Shown here: positions 25,219 through 35,111 of the stretch, in pieces
Numbering within the stretch: the stretch's first letter is position 1
Layout: each line of letters opens with the position of its first letter
Assembly: GCA_963704025.1 (NCBI GenBank)
Contig: CAVPGP010000001.1
Location: forward strand, 620,001-684,000
From: CAVPGP01 sp963704025
GTDB lineage: Bacteria > Actinomycetota > Thermoleophilia > Gaiellales > Gaiellaceae
Length of the DNA stretch: 64,000 bases
Reading direction: 5' to 3'
Made by a program: the position numbers and the translations under genes
Notes under the pieces: generated by a model
Databases searched by the model: none
Told to the model about the DNA's origin: nothing
The model's input: only the letters and a program-made list of their open reading frames with translations

Positions 25219-26219
25219 GTCGCCGCCTCGAGGATCCGTTCCGCCCAGTGCTCGACCGAATGCTCGCGCTCGACGCGTCGCCGCAGCTCGTGTCCGATCC
25301 CCGGGTCGAGCGCCGGCAGGAGGCGCAGCCGCTCGGTGAGCGAGCCCGGATCGTCGCGGTCGAACCGGAGCTCCGGCGGCAGGAGCTCGTCGAAGACGGG
25401 ATTCGACGCCAGCACCGGCAGGCAGGCCGCCGCCGCCTCGTAGACCACCTTGTCCGGCGCGCCGGCACGCATGTTGTTGACGAGCGCGTCCGCGGCGCCC
25501 AGCACGGCCGGCACCCGGCTTCGGGGCACGGGCCCGTCCAGCTCGACGCGACTTCCGATGCCCAGGTCGCGGACGAGCCGCTCGAGGTCGGCCCGGTGGA
25601 GCCGCTCCTCCTCGGTCAGCGTCGGGCCGTGAACCGTCAGCGTGGCGGCGTCGACCTGCGCCACCGCCCTGAGCACGGTGGCGAGCCCCTTCGCAGGCGA
25701 GTAGCGACCGAGCGCGACGAGGCGAAGCCCGGGCACGTGCTCTGTGCACGGGATCGCCGTCACGTCGATGCCGTGCCCGGTCGCGACGATCTTCTTCGAG
25801 TCGAGCGGGAACGAGCGGCGATCGACGCTGACGACGCGTGTCGCCACGCGCTCGGCGATGCGGAGCGTCCGCGTCGCCTTCCAGTGCGTGTACCAGAGCA
25901 GAAGCGGGATCCGGAGGGGGCGCGTCAGCGGCGCCGCGAGCACCGCATAGAGCGGCACCATGTGCGCCAGGACGGCCACGGGACGCGGTCGCAGCTCTCG
26001 CGCAAGCGCGCCCTCGAAGCCCAGCCCTCGTCCGAGCCGGGTCCCGGCGCCGAAGGTCCGGACCCGGCAGTTCGGCGGCAGCGCTCCCTCCACCGCCGTG
26101 TCGCAGATGACCGTCACCTCGTCGAGGCGCGCGGCGAGCGCGTGCACCTTCTCCACCGTCGCGCCGAGAGCCGGATGGTCCGGGTCGAGCACCTGGGTGA
26201 CAAAGACGAGGCGCCTCAC
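25215..26219 (-). CDS. Family 4 glycosyltransferase
   Basis: A 334-residue GT4-like enzyme beginning RRLVFVTQVLDPDHPALGAT. The middle has LLLWYTHWKATRTLRIAERV and TGHGIDVTAIP, common in GT4 enzymes of actinobacterial polysaccharide loci. The donor domain has NNMRAGAPDKVVYEAAAACLPVL-like sequence, where Asp-Lys-Val-Val-Tyr-Glu replaces the classical E-x7-E. GTG 26219 forms GTGA with the preceding stop, and the C-terminus is coupled to the next gene. Confidence 0.82.
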   Translation of the reverse strand: MRRLVFVTQVLDPDHPALGATVEKVHALAARLDEVTVICDTAVEGALPPNCRVRTFGAGTRLGRGLGFEGALARELRPRPVAVLAHMVPLYAVLAAPLTRPLRIPLLLWYTHWKATRTLRIAERVATRVVSVDRRSFPLDSKKIVATGHGIDVTAIPCTEHVPGLRLVALGRYSPAKGLATVLRAVAQVDAATLTVHGPTLTEEERLHRADLERLVRDLGIGSRVELDGPVPRSRVPAVLGAADALVNNMRAGAPDKVVYEAAAACLPVLASNPVFDELLPPELRFDRDDPGSLTERLRLLPALDPGIGHELRRRVEREHSVEHWAERILEAAT

Positions 26220-27328
26220 GAGAGCGCCCGGTCGACGAGCGCGCGCGTGCGGGCGGCGAACTCGTCCGGCCCGACGAGCCACGGTGCCGCGGAATCCCTC
26301 GCCGACGAAGCCAGCCGCGCCGCCTCGTCGCGGTCGGCGAGGAGCCGGACGAGCGCCGCGGCGAGCTCGTCGGTGCTCCGGGGATCGACGAGCAACCCGT
26401 TTTCGCCGTCGCGGATCACGTCCGGGATCCCCGCGGTATTCGCTCCGACCACCGGCCGCCCGCGCAGCAGCGCCTCGACGACGACGCGGCCCAGGCCCTC
26501 GGACGGCGAGGGGAGAACCAGAACGGTCGAGGCGTCGAGCGCACGCACGAGCTCCGTCGGGTCGAGCCACTCGTCCCAGCGCGTCTGGGACGGCACGTCG
26601 CGGACGAGCCGCTCGATCACCTCGGTCTGCGTCCCGCGTCCGACGACGTGAAGCGTGGCCTCAGGCACACGGGGCGCAGCGCTCCTCCAGGCTGCGGCCA
26701 GACCTTCCACGTTCTTGTAGCGCTCGAGCACGCCGACGAAGATGGCCTGCGGGCGCTCCGGCAGCGGCTGCACGGGGTCGCGCACGAAGAGCTCGAGGTC
26801 GGAGAAGCCGACGAACGTCGCGGCCGGCTCGCGCCCGAGCTCGCGGACGAGCCGGGTCGTGTCGCTCGAGATCGTCCTGACCGCGTCAGCGCGCCTCACG
26901 GTGAAGGCTGCGACTCGATCGGCGACCGGCGCCAACAGTCGCCGACGTGGTGAGCCGTACAGGCGCGTCGCCGTGCGCCAGTCGCCGTGCACGTCCACGA
27001 CGAGGCGCGGGCGCCTCCGCGCAACGAGGCGGGCGATCAGCACCATGAAGCCCTCGTACGGGCTTTCCGCAAGCACGACTTCGGGCCGGAAGCGGCGCAG
27101 CTCGCGTGCGACGGCGAACGGCAGCATCGCGTAGAAGGTCACGCCGTTCCGCGAGCGCCGCAGCCGGAACATCTCGTCGCCGGTCTGGCCGTCGGCCGAG
27201 CTCGCGAGCACCCGGACCTGGAATTGCTCCGCCAGCGCCTCCCACTTGCGGGCGAGGCTTTCGCCCAGCGGCAGACGGTAACGCGTCCGGCCGACCCAGA
27301 GGACGCGCGGCTTGGGCACAGGCTTCAT
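26216..27328 (-). CDS. Family 4 glycosyltransferase
   Basis: A 370-residue GT4 enzyme. Acceptor domain: VLWVGRTRYRLPLGESLARK, VLAESPYEGFMVLIARL, VDVHGDWRTATRLYG. Donor domain: FVGVLERYKNVEGLAAAW, LPSPSEGLGRVVVEALLRG with E-x7-E and GENGLLVDP. ATG 27328 is in an ATGA overlap. Like its neighbours it probably adds one sugar of a branched repeat unit. Confidence 0.87.
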   Translation of the reverse strand: MKPVPKPRVLWVGRTRYRLPLGESLARKWEALAEQFQVRVLASSADGQTGDEMFRLRRSRNGVTFYAMLPFAVARELRRFRPEVVLAESPYEGFMVLIARLVARRRPRLVVDVHGDWRTATRLYGSPRRRLLAPVADRVAAFTVRRADAVRTISSDTTRLVRELGREPAATFVGFSDLELFVRDPVQPLPERPQAIFVGVLERYKNVEGLAAAWRSAAPRVPEATLHVVGRGTQTEVIERLVRDVPSQTRWDEWLDPTELVRALDASTVLVLPSPSEGLGRVVVEALLRGRPVVGANTAGIPDVIRDGENGLLVDPRSTDELAAALVRLLADRDEAARLASSARDSAAPWLVGPDEFAARTRALVDRALS

Positions 27329-28452
27329 CGCGCGGCGTCCGCAAGCGCAGCCTCGAGCTCGCCGAAGATGCGGTCACGGCCGAACCGCTCGACGGAGCCC
27401 CGCGCCGCCGCGCGCAGGCGCGCCTCCAGGGACGGATCGTCGAAGTACCTCCGGATCGCCGCCGCCAGCGCGTGCGGGTCGCCGGGAGGGACGAGCAGCC
27501 CGTTCAGCTCGTCGGCCACGATCTCGCCTACGCCGCCGACGTCGGTCGCGATGACAGGTGTGCCGACCGCGAGCGCCTCGACCACGGCGTGCGGGAAGTT
27601 CTCCCAGCTCGAGGAGAGGACGGCCGCGTCGGAGGCCGCGAAGAGCTCGAGGGCCTCGCGGCGGCTGCACGCGCCCAGAAAGCGCGCCCGCTCTCGGACT
27701 CCGAGCCGACCCGCCTCCTGCTCGAGCCGCGGTCGGTCGGCGCCGTCGCCGGCGAGCACGAGCGTGACCTCCGGCGCCTCCGCCAGCGCGGCGAAGGCGA
27801 CCTCGAGCGCCTTCGCGGCCGTCAGCCGCCCGGCCCAGCCGAGGGTCGGCCCGTCCAGCCCGAGCCGCGCGCGGACCTCCTCCCGGGTCGCGAGGCCGCC
27901 CGTATCCGGGGCGGGATTCGGCAAGACCGAGACGCGGGCCGGCTCGACGCCCCAGCCGACGACGAGATCGCGGAGCCACCCGCTCGGACAGAAGACGCGA
28001 CTCGCGCCGCGGAGCGACAGGTCGCGTGCCAGCCGCAGGCCGCGCGCCAAGGGCCCGCCGGGCCGCCTCTGAAACGCGTCCACGTCCTGCGCACCGTCGA
28101 AGCGTCGTGCCCGCTCGAAGGCCGGGTCGCCCGTCAGCTTGACCACGTACGGCCGTCGGGCAAGACGTACGCCGAGGGCCGAGCGGACGAACATCCCGGT
28201 CGTGTAGACGACGTCGGCCCGCCTGGCCCGGGCACGGATCAGGCGCAGCACCGCAAGATGGCGCAGTCCGGTGGGCACGGACCGGGACACCCACCGGACC
28301 GGGTACTCCTCCGGCGCTGGCGCGGCGTCCGCCGTGACGACGACCTCGACCTCGTGGCCGCGCGAGCGAAGGAACGACGCCACCTCCGGCGCGTGGCTCG
28401 CGGGGCCGCCCACATCCGGGGGCCAGATGCCGCTGACGACCAGGATCCTCAC
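27325..28452 (-). CDS. Family 4 glycosyltransferase
   Basis: A 375-residue GT4 enzyme. The N-terminus RILVVSGIWPPDVGGPASHA is the classical GT4 start, LTGDPAFERARRF lies near residue 115, SVLPNPAPDTGGL near 190 and SSSWENFPHAVVEALAVGTP near 285 carries E-x7-E. GTG 28452 overlaps the flippase stop (GTGA). It lies between a Wzx-like gene and more GT4 genes, within one minus-strand unit 29732-24154. Confidence 0.87.
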   Translation of the reverse strand: MRILVVSGIWPPDVGGPASHAPEVASFLRSRGHEVEVVVTADAAPAPEEYPVRWVSRSVPTGLRHLAVLRLIRARARRADVVYTTGMFVRSALGVRLARRPYVVKLTGDPAFERARRFDGAQDVDAFQRRPGGPLARGLRLARDLSLRGASRVFCPSGWLRDLVVGWGVEPARVSVLPNPAPDTGGLATREEVRARLGLDGPTLGWAGRLTAAKALEVAFAALAEAPEVTLVLAGDGADRPRLEQEAGRLGVRERARFLGACSRREALELFAASDAAVLSSSWENFPHAVVEALAVGTPVIATDVGGVGEIVADELNGLLVPPGDPHALAAAIRRYFDDPSLEARLRAAARGSVERFGRDRIFGELEAALADAAR

Positions 28453-29732
28453 TGCGCCGCCGGAGACACGACGCGGACGCTCTCGCTGAGCCGCAGGATG
28501 ACGAGCGTCCACCACGCGCAGAAGACCGCCATCGCGATCAGCGTCGCGGCGGCTGCGCCCGTGGCGCCCCACTCCGCGCCGAGGACGAGCACGAGCGGAA
28601 TCGCCACGGCCGCCTCGATGGCATGCGCGACGATCCGCAGCGTCGGCCTCCCGATCGAGACCGGGAACGACTTCGTCCAGCCCCAGACCAGCTCGAGCGC
28701 CCCCGCGACCAGGATCAGCCGAGCCGCGCTCGTGGCCGGCACGTAGCCGACGTCGACCAACTCGAGCAGCCTCGGCATCGCCCACCACAGCGGCGGCACG
28801 ACCACGGCCAGCACGAGCGCGGCGGCGACGCTGTACCGGCCGATCGCCCGGTAGACGTCCCGTGCTCGCCCGTGCTCGACATCGCGAGTCTGCTCGGCCA
28901 GCAGGATCATCCGGACGGGCGAGGACAGAGACGCGAACGCCGTCTGCGGGAGCTGTGCGATCCGGAAGTAGCCGACCTGCGTCGGCGACGCGACCAGGCC
29001 GAGCAGCATCGGCAGCAGCGCCCCGCGGAGGGAGACGATCCCTGTGCCGACGCTCGACTGCGTGATGAAGCTGATCAGCTTCCGGCGGTCATCCTCGAGC
29101 GGCTCGGGCGGGGAGGACGGGAAGCGGCGCAGCGCTGCCACGCCGGCGATGCTGATCGCAGCGGCGCCGATGATCTGCGCAACGAGGACTCCGACGATCG
29201 TCGCGGTGACGCCGTAGGACGAGCCGATCGCCAGGCCCACCAACCGCAGGGCCGCGGAGAACGTCAGGAAGCCGGCCCGGATGTCGTACCGCATCCGAAG
29301 CGTCAGCGCCGCGGACGCGATCGACTCGGGCGCCTGCGCGAGGGGGAGCGCGGCCGCGACGATGAACGGCACGGTCAGCCCCTCCGCGCCGTGGAAGAGC
29401 TCGTCGGCCACGGGGGCGAGGAGAAGGAGGACGAGGCCCCCCAGCAATGCGCCGACGAGCTTCACGGCGACACCGACGCGGACCAGCCGCTGCAGCCGAC
29501 CCCAGCGCTCCTCGGCCACGTAGCGGAACCCGAACTTGACGAACGCCTCCTCGAAGGTGAGATCGAGCAGGCTCTGGAAGAACGACGCGGTCGCGATCAC
29601 CAGTGCGAAGGCGCCGAAGCTTGCAGGCCCGAGCCGTCCCGCGGCGACCAGCGTGCCCACAAAACCCAGGCCTGCAGCCCCGTAGGCACCGGCGGCCGTC
29701 GATCCTCGCCGCCAGAAGTGGGTCGGGCGCAT
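28449..29732 (-). CDS. Wzx-like oligosaccharide flippase
   Basis: A 427-residue polytopic protein with about 11-12 hydrophobic helices. It begins MRPTHFWRRGSTAAGAYGAA and has LVAAGRLGPASFGAFALVIA in the first helices, typical of the polysaccharide transporter branch of the MOP superfamily. It should flip undecaprenyl-linked repeat units across the membrane. ATG 29732 is preceded by TATCCT at 9 bases; the larger in-frame reading to 31130 is antisense to the polymerase gene. First gene of the unit 29732-24154. Confidence 0.85.
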   Translation of the reverse strand: MRPTHFWRRGSTAAGAYGAAGLGFVGTLVAAGRLGPASFGAFALVIATASFFQSLLDLTFEEAFVKFGFRYVAEERWGRLQRLVRVGVAVKLVGALLGGLVLLLLAPVADELFHGAEGLTVPFIVAAALPLAQAPESIASAALTLRMRYDIRAGFLTFSAALRLVGLAIGSSYGVTATIVGVLVAQIIGAAAISIAGVAALRRFPSSPPEPLEDDRRKLISFITQSSVGTGIVSLRGALLPMLLGLVASPTQVGYFRIAQLPQTAFASLSSPVRMILLAEQTRDVEHGRARDVYRAIGRYSVAAALVLAVVVPPLWWAMPRLLELVDVGYVPATSAARLILVAGALELVWGWTKSFPVSIGRPTLRIVAHAIEAAVAIPLVLVLGAEWGATGAAAATLIAMAVFCAWWTLVILRLSESVRVVSPAAQ

Positions 29733-29747
29733 CGGGTCAGAAGGATA
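29733..29747 (-). promoter_or_regulatory. Leaderless-type promoter of the flippase/GT4 operon
   Basis: TATCCT at 29747-29742 (minus strand), 9 bases before ATG 29732, overlapping the opposite promoter within a 27-base gap. Confidence 0.4.
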
Positions 29748-29759
29748 TAGTGAGCGCCC
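29746..29759 (+). promoter_or_regulatory. Leaderless-type promoter of the polymerase operon
   Basis: TATAGT at 29746-29751 is 8 bases before the TTG start at 29760. The hexamer is very close to the TATAAT consensus. Confidence 0.5.
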
Positions 29760-31085
29760 TTGGCGGCCCCCTCGCAGTCGGTCCGCCGCCTGGGCGTCGT
29801 CGCCCTCGCGGCCGCCCTTCCTCTCCTCTTCGTCCACGTCTCGCACCGGCCCGGCGTCTCGGTGGGCCCCACGGTGGGCTCCGTGTCGTTCGACCTCGCC
29901 GACCTGCTCGTGCTCGTCACGTTCGCGGCGGCAGCGGTGAGCGCCCGGCAAGACGGAATCGAGCCGCTCCGCCGGGCGGCCGTGCTGTACGTCTGTGCGG
30001 CGGCGCTGCTCGCCTGGATCGTCGCCGACACGTTCATCCCGGCCCTGGGCGACGCCGACTACGCGTGGCGGACCCACCTCGTGACCGCAGGCAAGTTTGC
30101 GGAGTACGCCCTGCTCTCGGTCTCCGTACCGCTGCTGATCCGCCGGCCGGCCGACTTGCGGCTGCCGCTCGCCGTGCTGCTGGTCTGGGGCGCGGCGGCG
30201 AGCGCCTACGGGGTCCTGGAGCTCCTGACGGGAATCGGCATCGGCCCCGCCGGCCGGCGGAAGCCGTCGTTCATCGGCTTCCACGACTTCGCGGCGGTCT
30301 CCGGCGCGATCCTGGTCATCGGACTCGCGGGGATCGCGCTCGGCTGGCGTCGCCGGGACGTCGTGGTCGCAGCGACTGTCGTCGGCGCGGTCGGGGTCGT
30401 CGTCTCCGGCGCCGTGTCCGCCGTGATCGGCGTGCTCGCGGCCGCCGCGGCGGTGCTCGCCGTGGCCGGCCGCAGGCACATCCTGGAACAGCGGCAGGCC
30501 GTCGTCGTCGTCGGCGTGGCCGCCGCGGTGGCGGTCGGGACAGCCGCCCTGCGCGGCCCCCAGATCGAGGCGGTGCTCCGGTTCGTCGGCATCGCGAAGA
30601 AGGAGCAGCCGAGTGGCGGCATCGAGAGCTACGCCCACCGCGGCGTGTTGGCCTACATCGGGCTGCGGATCTTCCGGGATCACCCCGTTCTCGGGGCCGG
30701 CTGGCAGGCGTCCACCGCAGAGGAGGCGACCTACGGGCCCTACCTCGCGGACGCCCGGCGCCGCTTCCCCGACCAGCCCGCGGCCGCCTTCCCGTCCCCG
30801 GCTCACCCGTGGGGCGTCCAGAACGCGTACATCCAGTCGCTGGCCGACCTCGGCCTCGTCGGCTTCATCGCCTTCGCCGCCACGCTCGCGTCGGGTCTCG
30901 TCGTCGGGATCAGGACTGCGCTGCACGCCTCGGTGGACTGGGCGCTCGTCGGGCTCGTCGGAGCGTGCTGGGTCCTCGTTGCGGGCGGGGTCCTGCTGGG
31001 GATCGGCCTGGTCGGAGGGATTGCGCTCGACGCGGTGCTCTGGCTCGGGATCGGGCTCGTGGCGACGGGGAGGGCGCATGCCTGA
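29760..31085 (+). CDS. O-antigen ligase/polymerase-like (Wzy/WaaL) membrane protein
   Basis: A 441-residue protein with about ten to eleven hydrophobic helices and a large hydrophilic loop between about residues 280 and 360. That loop holds AHRGVLAYIGLRIFRDHPVL and GWQASTAEEATYGPYLADAR, then PAHPWGVQNAYIQSLADLGL: the pattern of Wzy-C enzymes, which polymerise or ligate lipid-linked oligosaccharides on the outer face. It starts at TTG 29760 with a near-consensus -10 just upstream. The next gene overlaps its 3' end by 8 bases. Confidence 0.82.
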   Translation: MAAPSQSVRRLGVVALAAALPLLFVHVSHRPGVSVGPTVGSVSFDLADLLVLVTFAAAAVSARQDGIEPLRRAAVLYVCAAALLAWIVADTFIPALGDADYAWRTHLVTAGKFAEYALLSVSVPLLIRRPADLRLPLAVLLVWGAAASAYGVLELLTGIGIGPAGRRKPSFIGFHDFAAVSGAILVIGLAGIALGWRRRDVVVAATVVGAVGVVVSGAVSAVIGVLAAAAAVLAVAGRRHILEQRQAVVVVGVAAAVAVGTAALRGPQIEAVLRFVGIAKKEQPSGGIESYAHRGVLAYIGLRIFRDHPVLGAGWQASTAEEATYGPYLADARRRFPDQPAAAFPSPAHPWGVQNAYIQSLADLGLVGFIAFAATLASGLVVGIRTALHASVDWALVGLVGACWVLVAGGVLLGIGLVGGIALDAVLWLGIGLVATGRAHA

Positions 31086-31785
31086 GTGGCCGCAGGCAGA
31101 CCGGCGCGACCCGAGGCGCACGTCGCCCACCTATGCCGTCCGCGCCCCGCTCGCCCGCTGGCTGCGGGACGAGGCGCAGCGCGCGCACGAGCGCTACGGC
31201 CGCTACTCGGTTCTCGACGTCGGCTGCGGACGGAAGCCCTACTTCCCGTTCTTCGAGCCGTACGCCGACCGCTACGTCGGGTTGGACGTTCCCGGCAACC
31301 CCGACGCGGATGTCGACGGCTACGTGGAGGCGATCCCGCTCGACGACGCCTCGTTCGACGTCGTCCTCTGCGCACAGGTGCTCGAGCATGTCGACGACCC
31401 TGCGCGGGCCGTGCGCGAGCTCCGGCGCGTGACCGCTGCGGGCGGACGCGTGCTCGCCTCGACGCACGGCGTCCAGGTGTATCACCCCTCGCCGCAGGAC
31501 TTCTGGCGCTGGACGGAAGCGGGCCTCGAGCGACTGTTCCAGGCTGCCGAGGGCTGGGCGTCCGTTACCGTTACGCCCGCCTCCGGGTCCGCCTCCTGCC
31601 TTGCCATGCTCCTCTCGACGTACATCGACCTCGCAGCCCAGCACGCCGGTCTGCGGCCGGCCGGGCGCCTGCCGATCGCCGCGCTGAACTCGCTCGGCGA
31701 ATGGCTCGACGCGCGGGCTCCGCGGCTCGCGCGTGGGCCCGGGACGCTGCCGGCCAACTTCCACGTCTTGGCGGAGAAGGCGTGA
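31078..31785 (+). CDS. SAM-dependent methyltransferase (type 11)
   Basis: A 235-residue class I methyltransferase: VLDVGCGRKPYFPFFEPYAD is motif I, GLDVPGNPDADV follows beta-2, and VLCAQVLEHVDDPARAVREL carries motif II of the type-11 family. A C-terminal extension (LAMLLSTYIDLAAQHAGLRP) is common in polysaccharide-locus members. ATG 31078 overlaps the polymerase stop. Probably methylates a sugar or lipid-linked intermediate; substrate unknown. Confidence 0.82.
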   Translation: MPEWPQADRRDPRRTSPTYAVRAPLARWLRDEAQRAHERYGRYSVLDVGCGRKPYFPFFEPYADRYVGLDVPGNPDADVDGYVEAIPLDDASFDVVLCAQVLEHVDDPARAVRELRRVTAAGGRVLASTHGVQVYHPSPQDFWRWTEAGLERLFQAAEGWASVTVTPASGSASCLAMLLSTYIDLAAQHAGLRPAGRLPIAALNSLGEWLDARAPRLARGPGTLPANFHVLAEKA

Positions 31786-32704
31786 GAGCCCTCGTCACCG
31801 GCGGCGCCGGCTTCATCGGCTCGAACGTCGTCCGCGGCCTCCTCGAGCGGGGCGTCGACGTGCGGGTGCTCGACAACTTCTCGACCGGCAGCCGCGACAA
31901 CCTTCGCGACCTCGAGATCGAGATCGTCGAGGGCGAGCTGCGCAGCTACGAGCGCGTCCACAACGCCGTCCGCGGCGTCGAGGTCGTCTACCACCTCGGC
32001 GCGCTCGGCTCGGTGCCCCGCTCGGTGCAGGACCCGCTCACGTCGAGCGCCGTCAACATCGAGGGGACGCTCAACGTCCTCCTCGCCGCGCGGGACGAGG
32101 ACGTGCGCCGGGTCGTCTTCTCGTCGAGCACGTCCGTCTACGGGACGAGCCGCGAGCGGCCGACGACCGAGGCGTCTCCGCCTGATCCGATCTCGCCGTA
32201 CGGCGTGGCGAAGCTCGCCGCCGAGCGGTACTGCGTCAGCTTCAACCGGGTCTACGAGTCGCTCGAGACCGTGGTGCTGCGCTACTTCAACGTCTTCGGG
32301 CCCGTACCAGACGCCGCTCTCGCAGTACGCAGCGGTCGTGCCGCTGTTCGTGACCGCGATCGACAGGGGCGACCCGATCACGATCCACGGCGACGGCGAG
32401 CAGTCCCGCGACTTCACGTACGTCGAGAACGTCGTCGACGCGACCATTCTCGCCGGCGACGCAGCGGGCGCCAGCGGACGGATCTTCAACGTCGCGGCCG
32501 GATCGCCCGCCAGCGTCAACGAGATCGCCGACAGCATCGGACGGATCCTCGACAAGCCGGTCGAGCGCCGCTTCGCACCGACGCGGCGCAGGGGACATCC
32601 GCGATTCGTGGGCCGACATCTCGGCGGCGCGCGAGATCCTCGGCTACGAGCCTCGGATCGACCTCGAGGACGGTCTGCGCCGCACCGTCGAGCATCTTGT
32701 CTGA
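31782..32704 (+). CDS. NAD-dependent epimerase (UDP-glucose 4-epimerase-like), two frame breaks
   Basis: An extended SDR of about 305 residues. RALVTGGAGFIGSNVVRGLL is the cofactor loop, SSSTSVYGTSRERP holds the catalytic Ser, and SPYGVAKLAAERYC gives Tyr-x3-Lys. Frame changes near 32305 and 32590 are needed to follow HGDGEQSRDFTYVENVVDA and then LGYEPRIDLEDGLRRTVEHL to the stop, with no stop codons in the true frame; indels in the sequence are likely. GTG 31782 forms GTGA with the methyltransferase stop. Probably supplies galactose-type or uronic nucleotide sugars. Confidence 0.78.
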
Positions 32705-33881
32705 GCGCGTCGGCGTGCTCCGGGTGATCGCGCGGCTGAACGTCGGCGGCCCGGCACTCCACGTCATCTACCTCTCCCGCGGCCTCGACGAGCGCGGCTA
32801 TCGCACGACGCTCGTCGCCGGGCGGATCCCCGCAGGCGAGAGCTCGATGGAGAGCATCGCGACCGAGCAGGGCGTCCACCTGGTCCGGCTGGACTCGCTG
32901 AGCCGGGAGATCTCGCCGCTGGACGACCTCCGCGCGGCTCTCTCGCTCGTCCGCATCATCCGCCGGGAGCGCCCGCTCATCCTGCACACGCACACGGCCA
33001 AGGCGGGCACCGTCGGCCGCGTCGCCGCGCTGCTGGCGGGAGGGGCGCGGCCGCCGATCGTCGTCCACACCTTCCACGGGCACGTCCTGCGCGGCTACTT
33101 CTCGCCTGCGAAGGAGCGCTTCGTCCGGCTCGTCGAGCGGCTGCTCGCGCGCATCGACGACGGCGCTCGTGGCGGTGAGCCCTCAGGTGCGTGACGAGCT
33201 CGTCGCGCTCGGCGTCGCGCCGGCCGAGCGCTTCGCGGTGATTCGGGTCGGCATCGACCTCGAGCGCCGCGCGTCCGGCCGATGCTCGGCTCCCGCCCCT
33301 CTCCGCGAGGCGGAGCTCGTCGTCGGCTGGGCGGGGCGGATGACGGCGATCAAGCGCGTCGAGGACGCCGTCGAGTCCGTCGCACGCCTGCGAGAGCGCG
33401 GCGTCGACGCGCTGCTCGTGCTCGTCGGCGACGGGCCCGATCGGGCGCTCGGCCGAGACGAGGGCACGGGAGCTCGGCATCGCGGAGCACGTGGTGTTCC
33501 CCGGCATCGGTCGACGAGATGGGGCCGTGGTACCGGGCCTTCGACGTCTTCCTGCTCCCGAGCGCCAACGAGGGCACCCCCGTGGCCGCGATCGAGTCGC
33601 TCGCGGCCGGTACCCCCGTCGTCGCGTCAGACGTCGGCGGCGTGCCCGACGTCGTCCGGGAGGGCGAGGACGGCTTCCTCGTCGCCGCCGGCGACGTCGA
33701 CGGGTTCGCCGATCGGCTCGAACGGCTCGCACGCGACCCGGAACTACGCGCGACGCATGGGCGAGGCCGCCGCCCCGCGCGCGCGGGCGCGCTACGCGGT
33801 CCAGCGACTGGTCGACGGACGTCGACCTGCTCTACGCCGAGCTGCTCGCCGAGAGAGGCCTCGCGGTGCCCGGCCGGCTAG
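32697..33881 (+). CDS. Family 4 glycosyltransferase, frameshifted
   Basis: A GT4 enzyme of about 390 residues, readable only with frame changes near 33165, 33460, 33515, 33745 and 33810. Clear parts are VGVLRVIARLNVGGPALHVI, HTHTAKAGTVGRVAALLAGG, VVHTFHGHVLRGYFSPAKER, VGWAGRMTAIKRVEDAVESV, FLLPSANEGTPVAAIESLAA (E-x7-E) and GEDGFLVAAGDVDGFADRLE. TTG 32697 overlaps the epimerase stop by 8 bases. The stop is taken as TAG 33879-33881, within a CTAG that also supplies the stop of the converging glycosidase gene. Conserved motifs throughout argue for indel errors rather than decay. Confidence 0.75.
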
Positions 33882-35056
33882 CGGGGCAGCCGCTGGAACG
33901 CGTTGAACGCGGGCTTCTTCCGCCAGTCGACGGTGTAGAGCCCGGACTGCCAGCCCGGCGAGCGTCGGCTCGTCGCGGAGCAGGAACCAGAGCATCAGGT
34001 CGACGCGCGGGTTCTTGCGGGCGATCGCGAACGCCTGCGTCAGGTACTTCGCCTGCAGCGCGTACGAGACACCGTAGATCGGATCCGGCGGCTTCGTCTG
34101 GTAGCCGTACTCGGTGATCCAGACGCGCTTGTTGCCGTAGAGGCGGGTCAGCTCCTGCGTCAGCACGGAGAGGTTGCCGAGCGTGATCGGCGGTCGGCGC
34201 TGCGCCGTTCGAGGTCAGCGGCTTGCTGGTGGGCGTCTCCGCCGGCGCGCCGTAGTACGGATGGTGCGCGTAGGCGTCGAAGTTCTTCGCGCCGGCCTTC
34301 TTGATCGCCGCGCAGGAAGGCGATCGGCGAGACGGACGGGCGGGCGCCGTCGGGCCGTTGTTGCCCCGCGGGGGCCGGTCGCGCCGCAGGCCACGCGCTC
34401 GCTCGCGAGCAGCGTCTTGTGGACGCCGTCGTAGACGGCGTTGCAGATCTTGGCGTAGTCGATCGCACTCTGGATCACCCAGCGTGCCCGCCGACCCGCT
34501 TGTACTGCGGCGTCAGGAAGATCGGGTTGTTCGGCTCGTTCCAGGCGAGCCAGAGCCGGACGGCGGGAATGCAGCCGGCCGTCCTCGGCCTCGAAGGTGC
34601 CGCTGTAGCGCGTCGCGGCCGCGTAGGCGAAGTTGCGCAGGTCGGCACCGTTCGTCGGCGCGACGTTCGTACCCTTGCCGCCGTTCGCCCAGCCCGGCGT
34701 CCCGTAGATCGAGAAGAGCACCGTCATGCCGTACTGCTGCGCATAGTCGACGGTGCGGTCGTAGAGCGACCAGTCGTAGGCGGGATCGGCCGGGTCGGTG
34801 GGGTGCGCGGGCTTCGAGCGCGCGACGCCGAAGCGCCCGCCCCAGTAGAGGTTGAGGCGGATCACCTGCGTGTGGAGGCTCTTCAGCGCGGGTAGGTCCG
34901 CTCGACCGGGCCGTAGAGGGTCTGCGCCTCGTCGTAGATCCCGATCTTCAGGAAGCGCGAGGCGTGCGCCGGTTGCGCGGATGCGGCGACTGCGGCCAGC
35001 GCGAATACCGCGAGAAGCGCCGCCGCCCTCGAGACCCCTGCTATGGCAGCCCTCAT
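33878..35056 (-). CDS. Secreted glycoside hydrolase (clan A, GH5/GH39-like), frameshifted
   Basis: About 390 residues after joining frames (breaks near 34905, 34570, 34480, 34310 and 34190, and 33945). The N-terminus MRAAIAGVSRAAALLAVFAL...ASAQPAHA is a signal peptide. Then come LNLYWGGRFGVARSKPAHP, TVLFSIYGTPGWANGGKGT, WLAWNEPNNPIFLTPQY with the Asn-Glu-Pro acid/base and RVWITEYGYQTKPPDP with the second Glu, followed by WFLLRDEP. This is a (beta/alpha)8 glycosidase acting outside the cell. In a polysaccharide locus it could trim or release the polymer. The exact family is uncertain. Confidence 0.75.
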
Positions 35057-35111
35057 CGTGGGCCAAGGATAGACGCGACCCCGGAACGCTCGTGCAAGCC
35101 TTACGAAGTCC

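Noticed and set aside
31782..33881. Programmed frameshifting in the epimerase and GT4 genes
   Set aside because: Frame changes differ in direction and spacing, lack a common slippery motif and extend across unrelated neighbouring genes; sequence indels explain them better.
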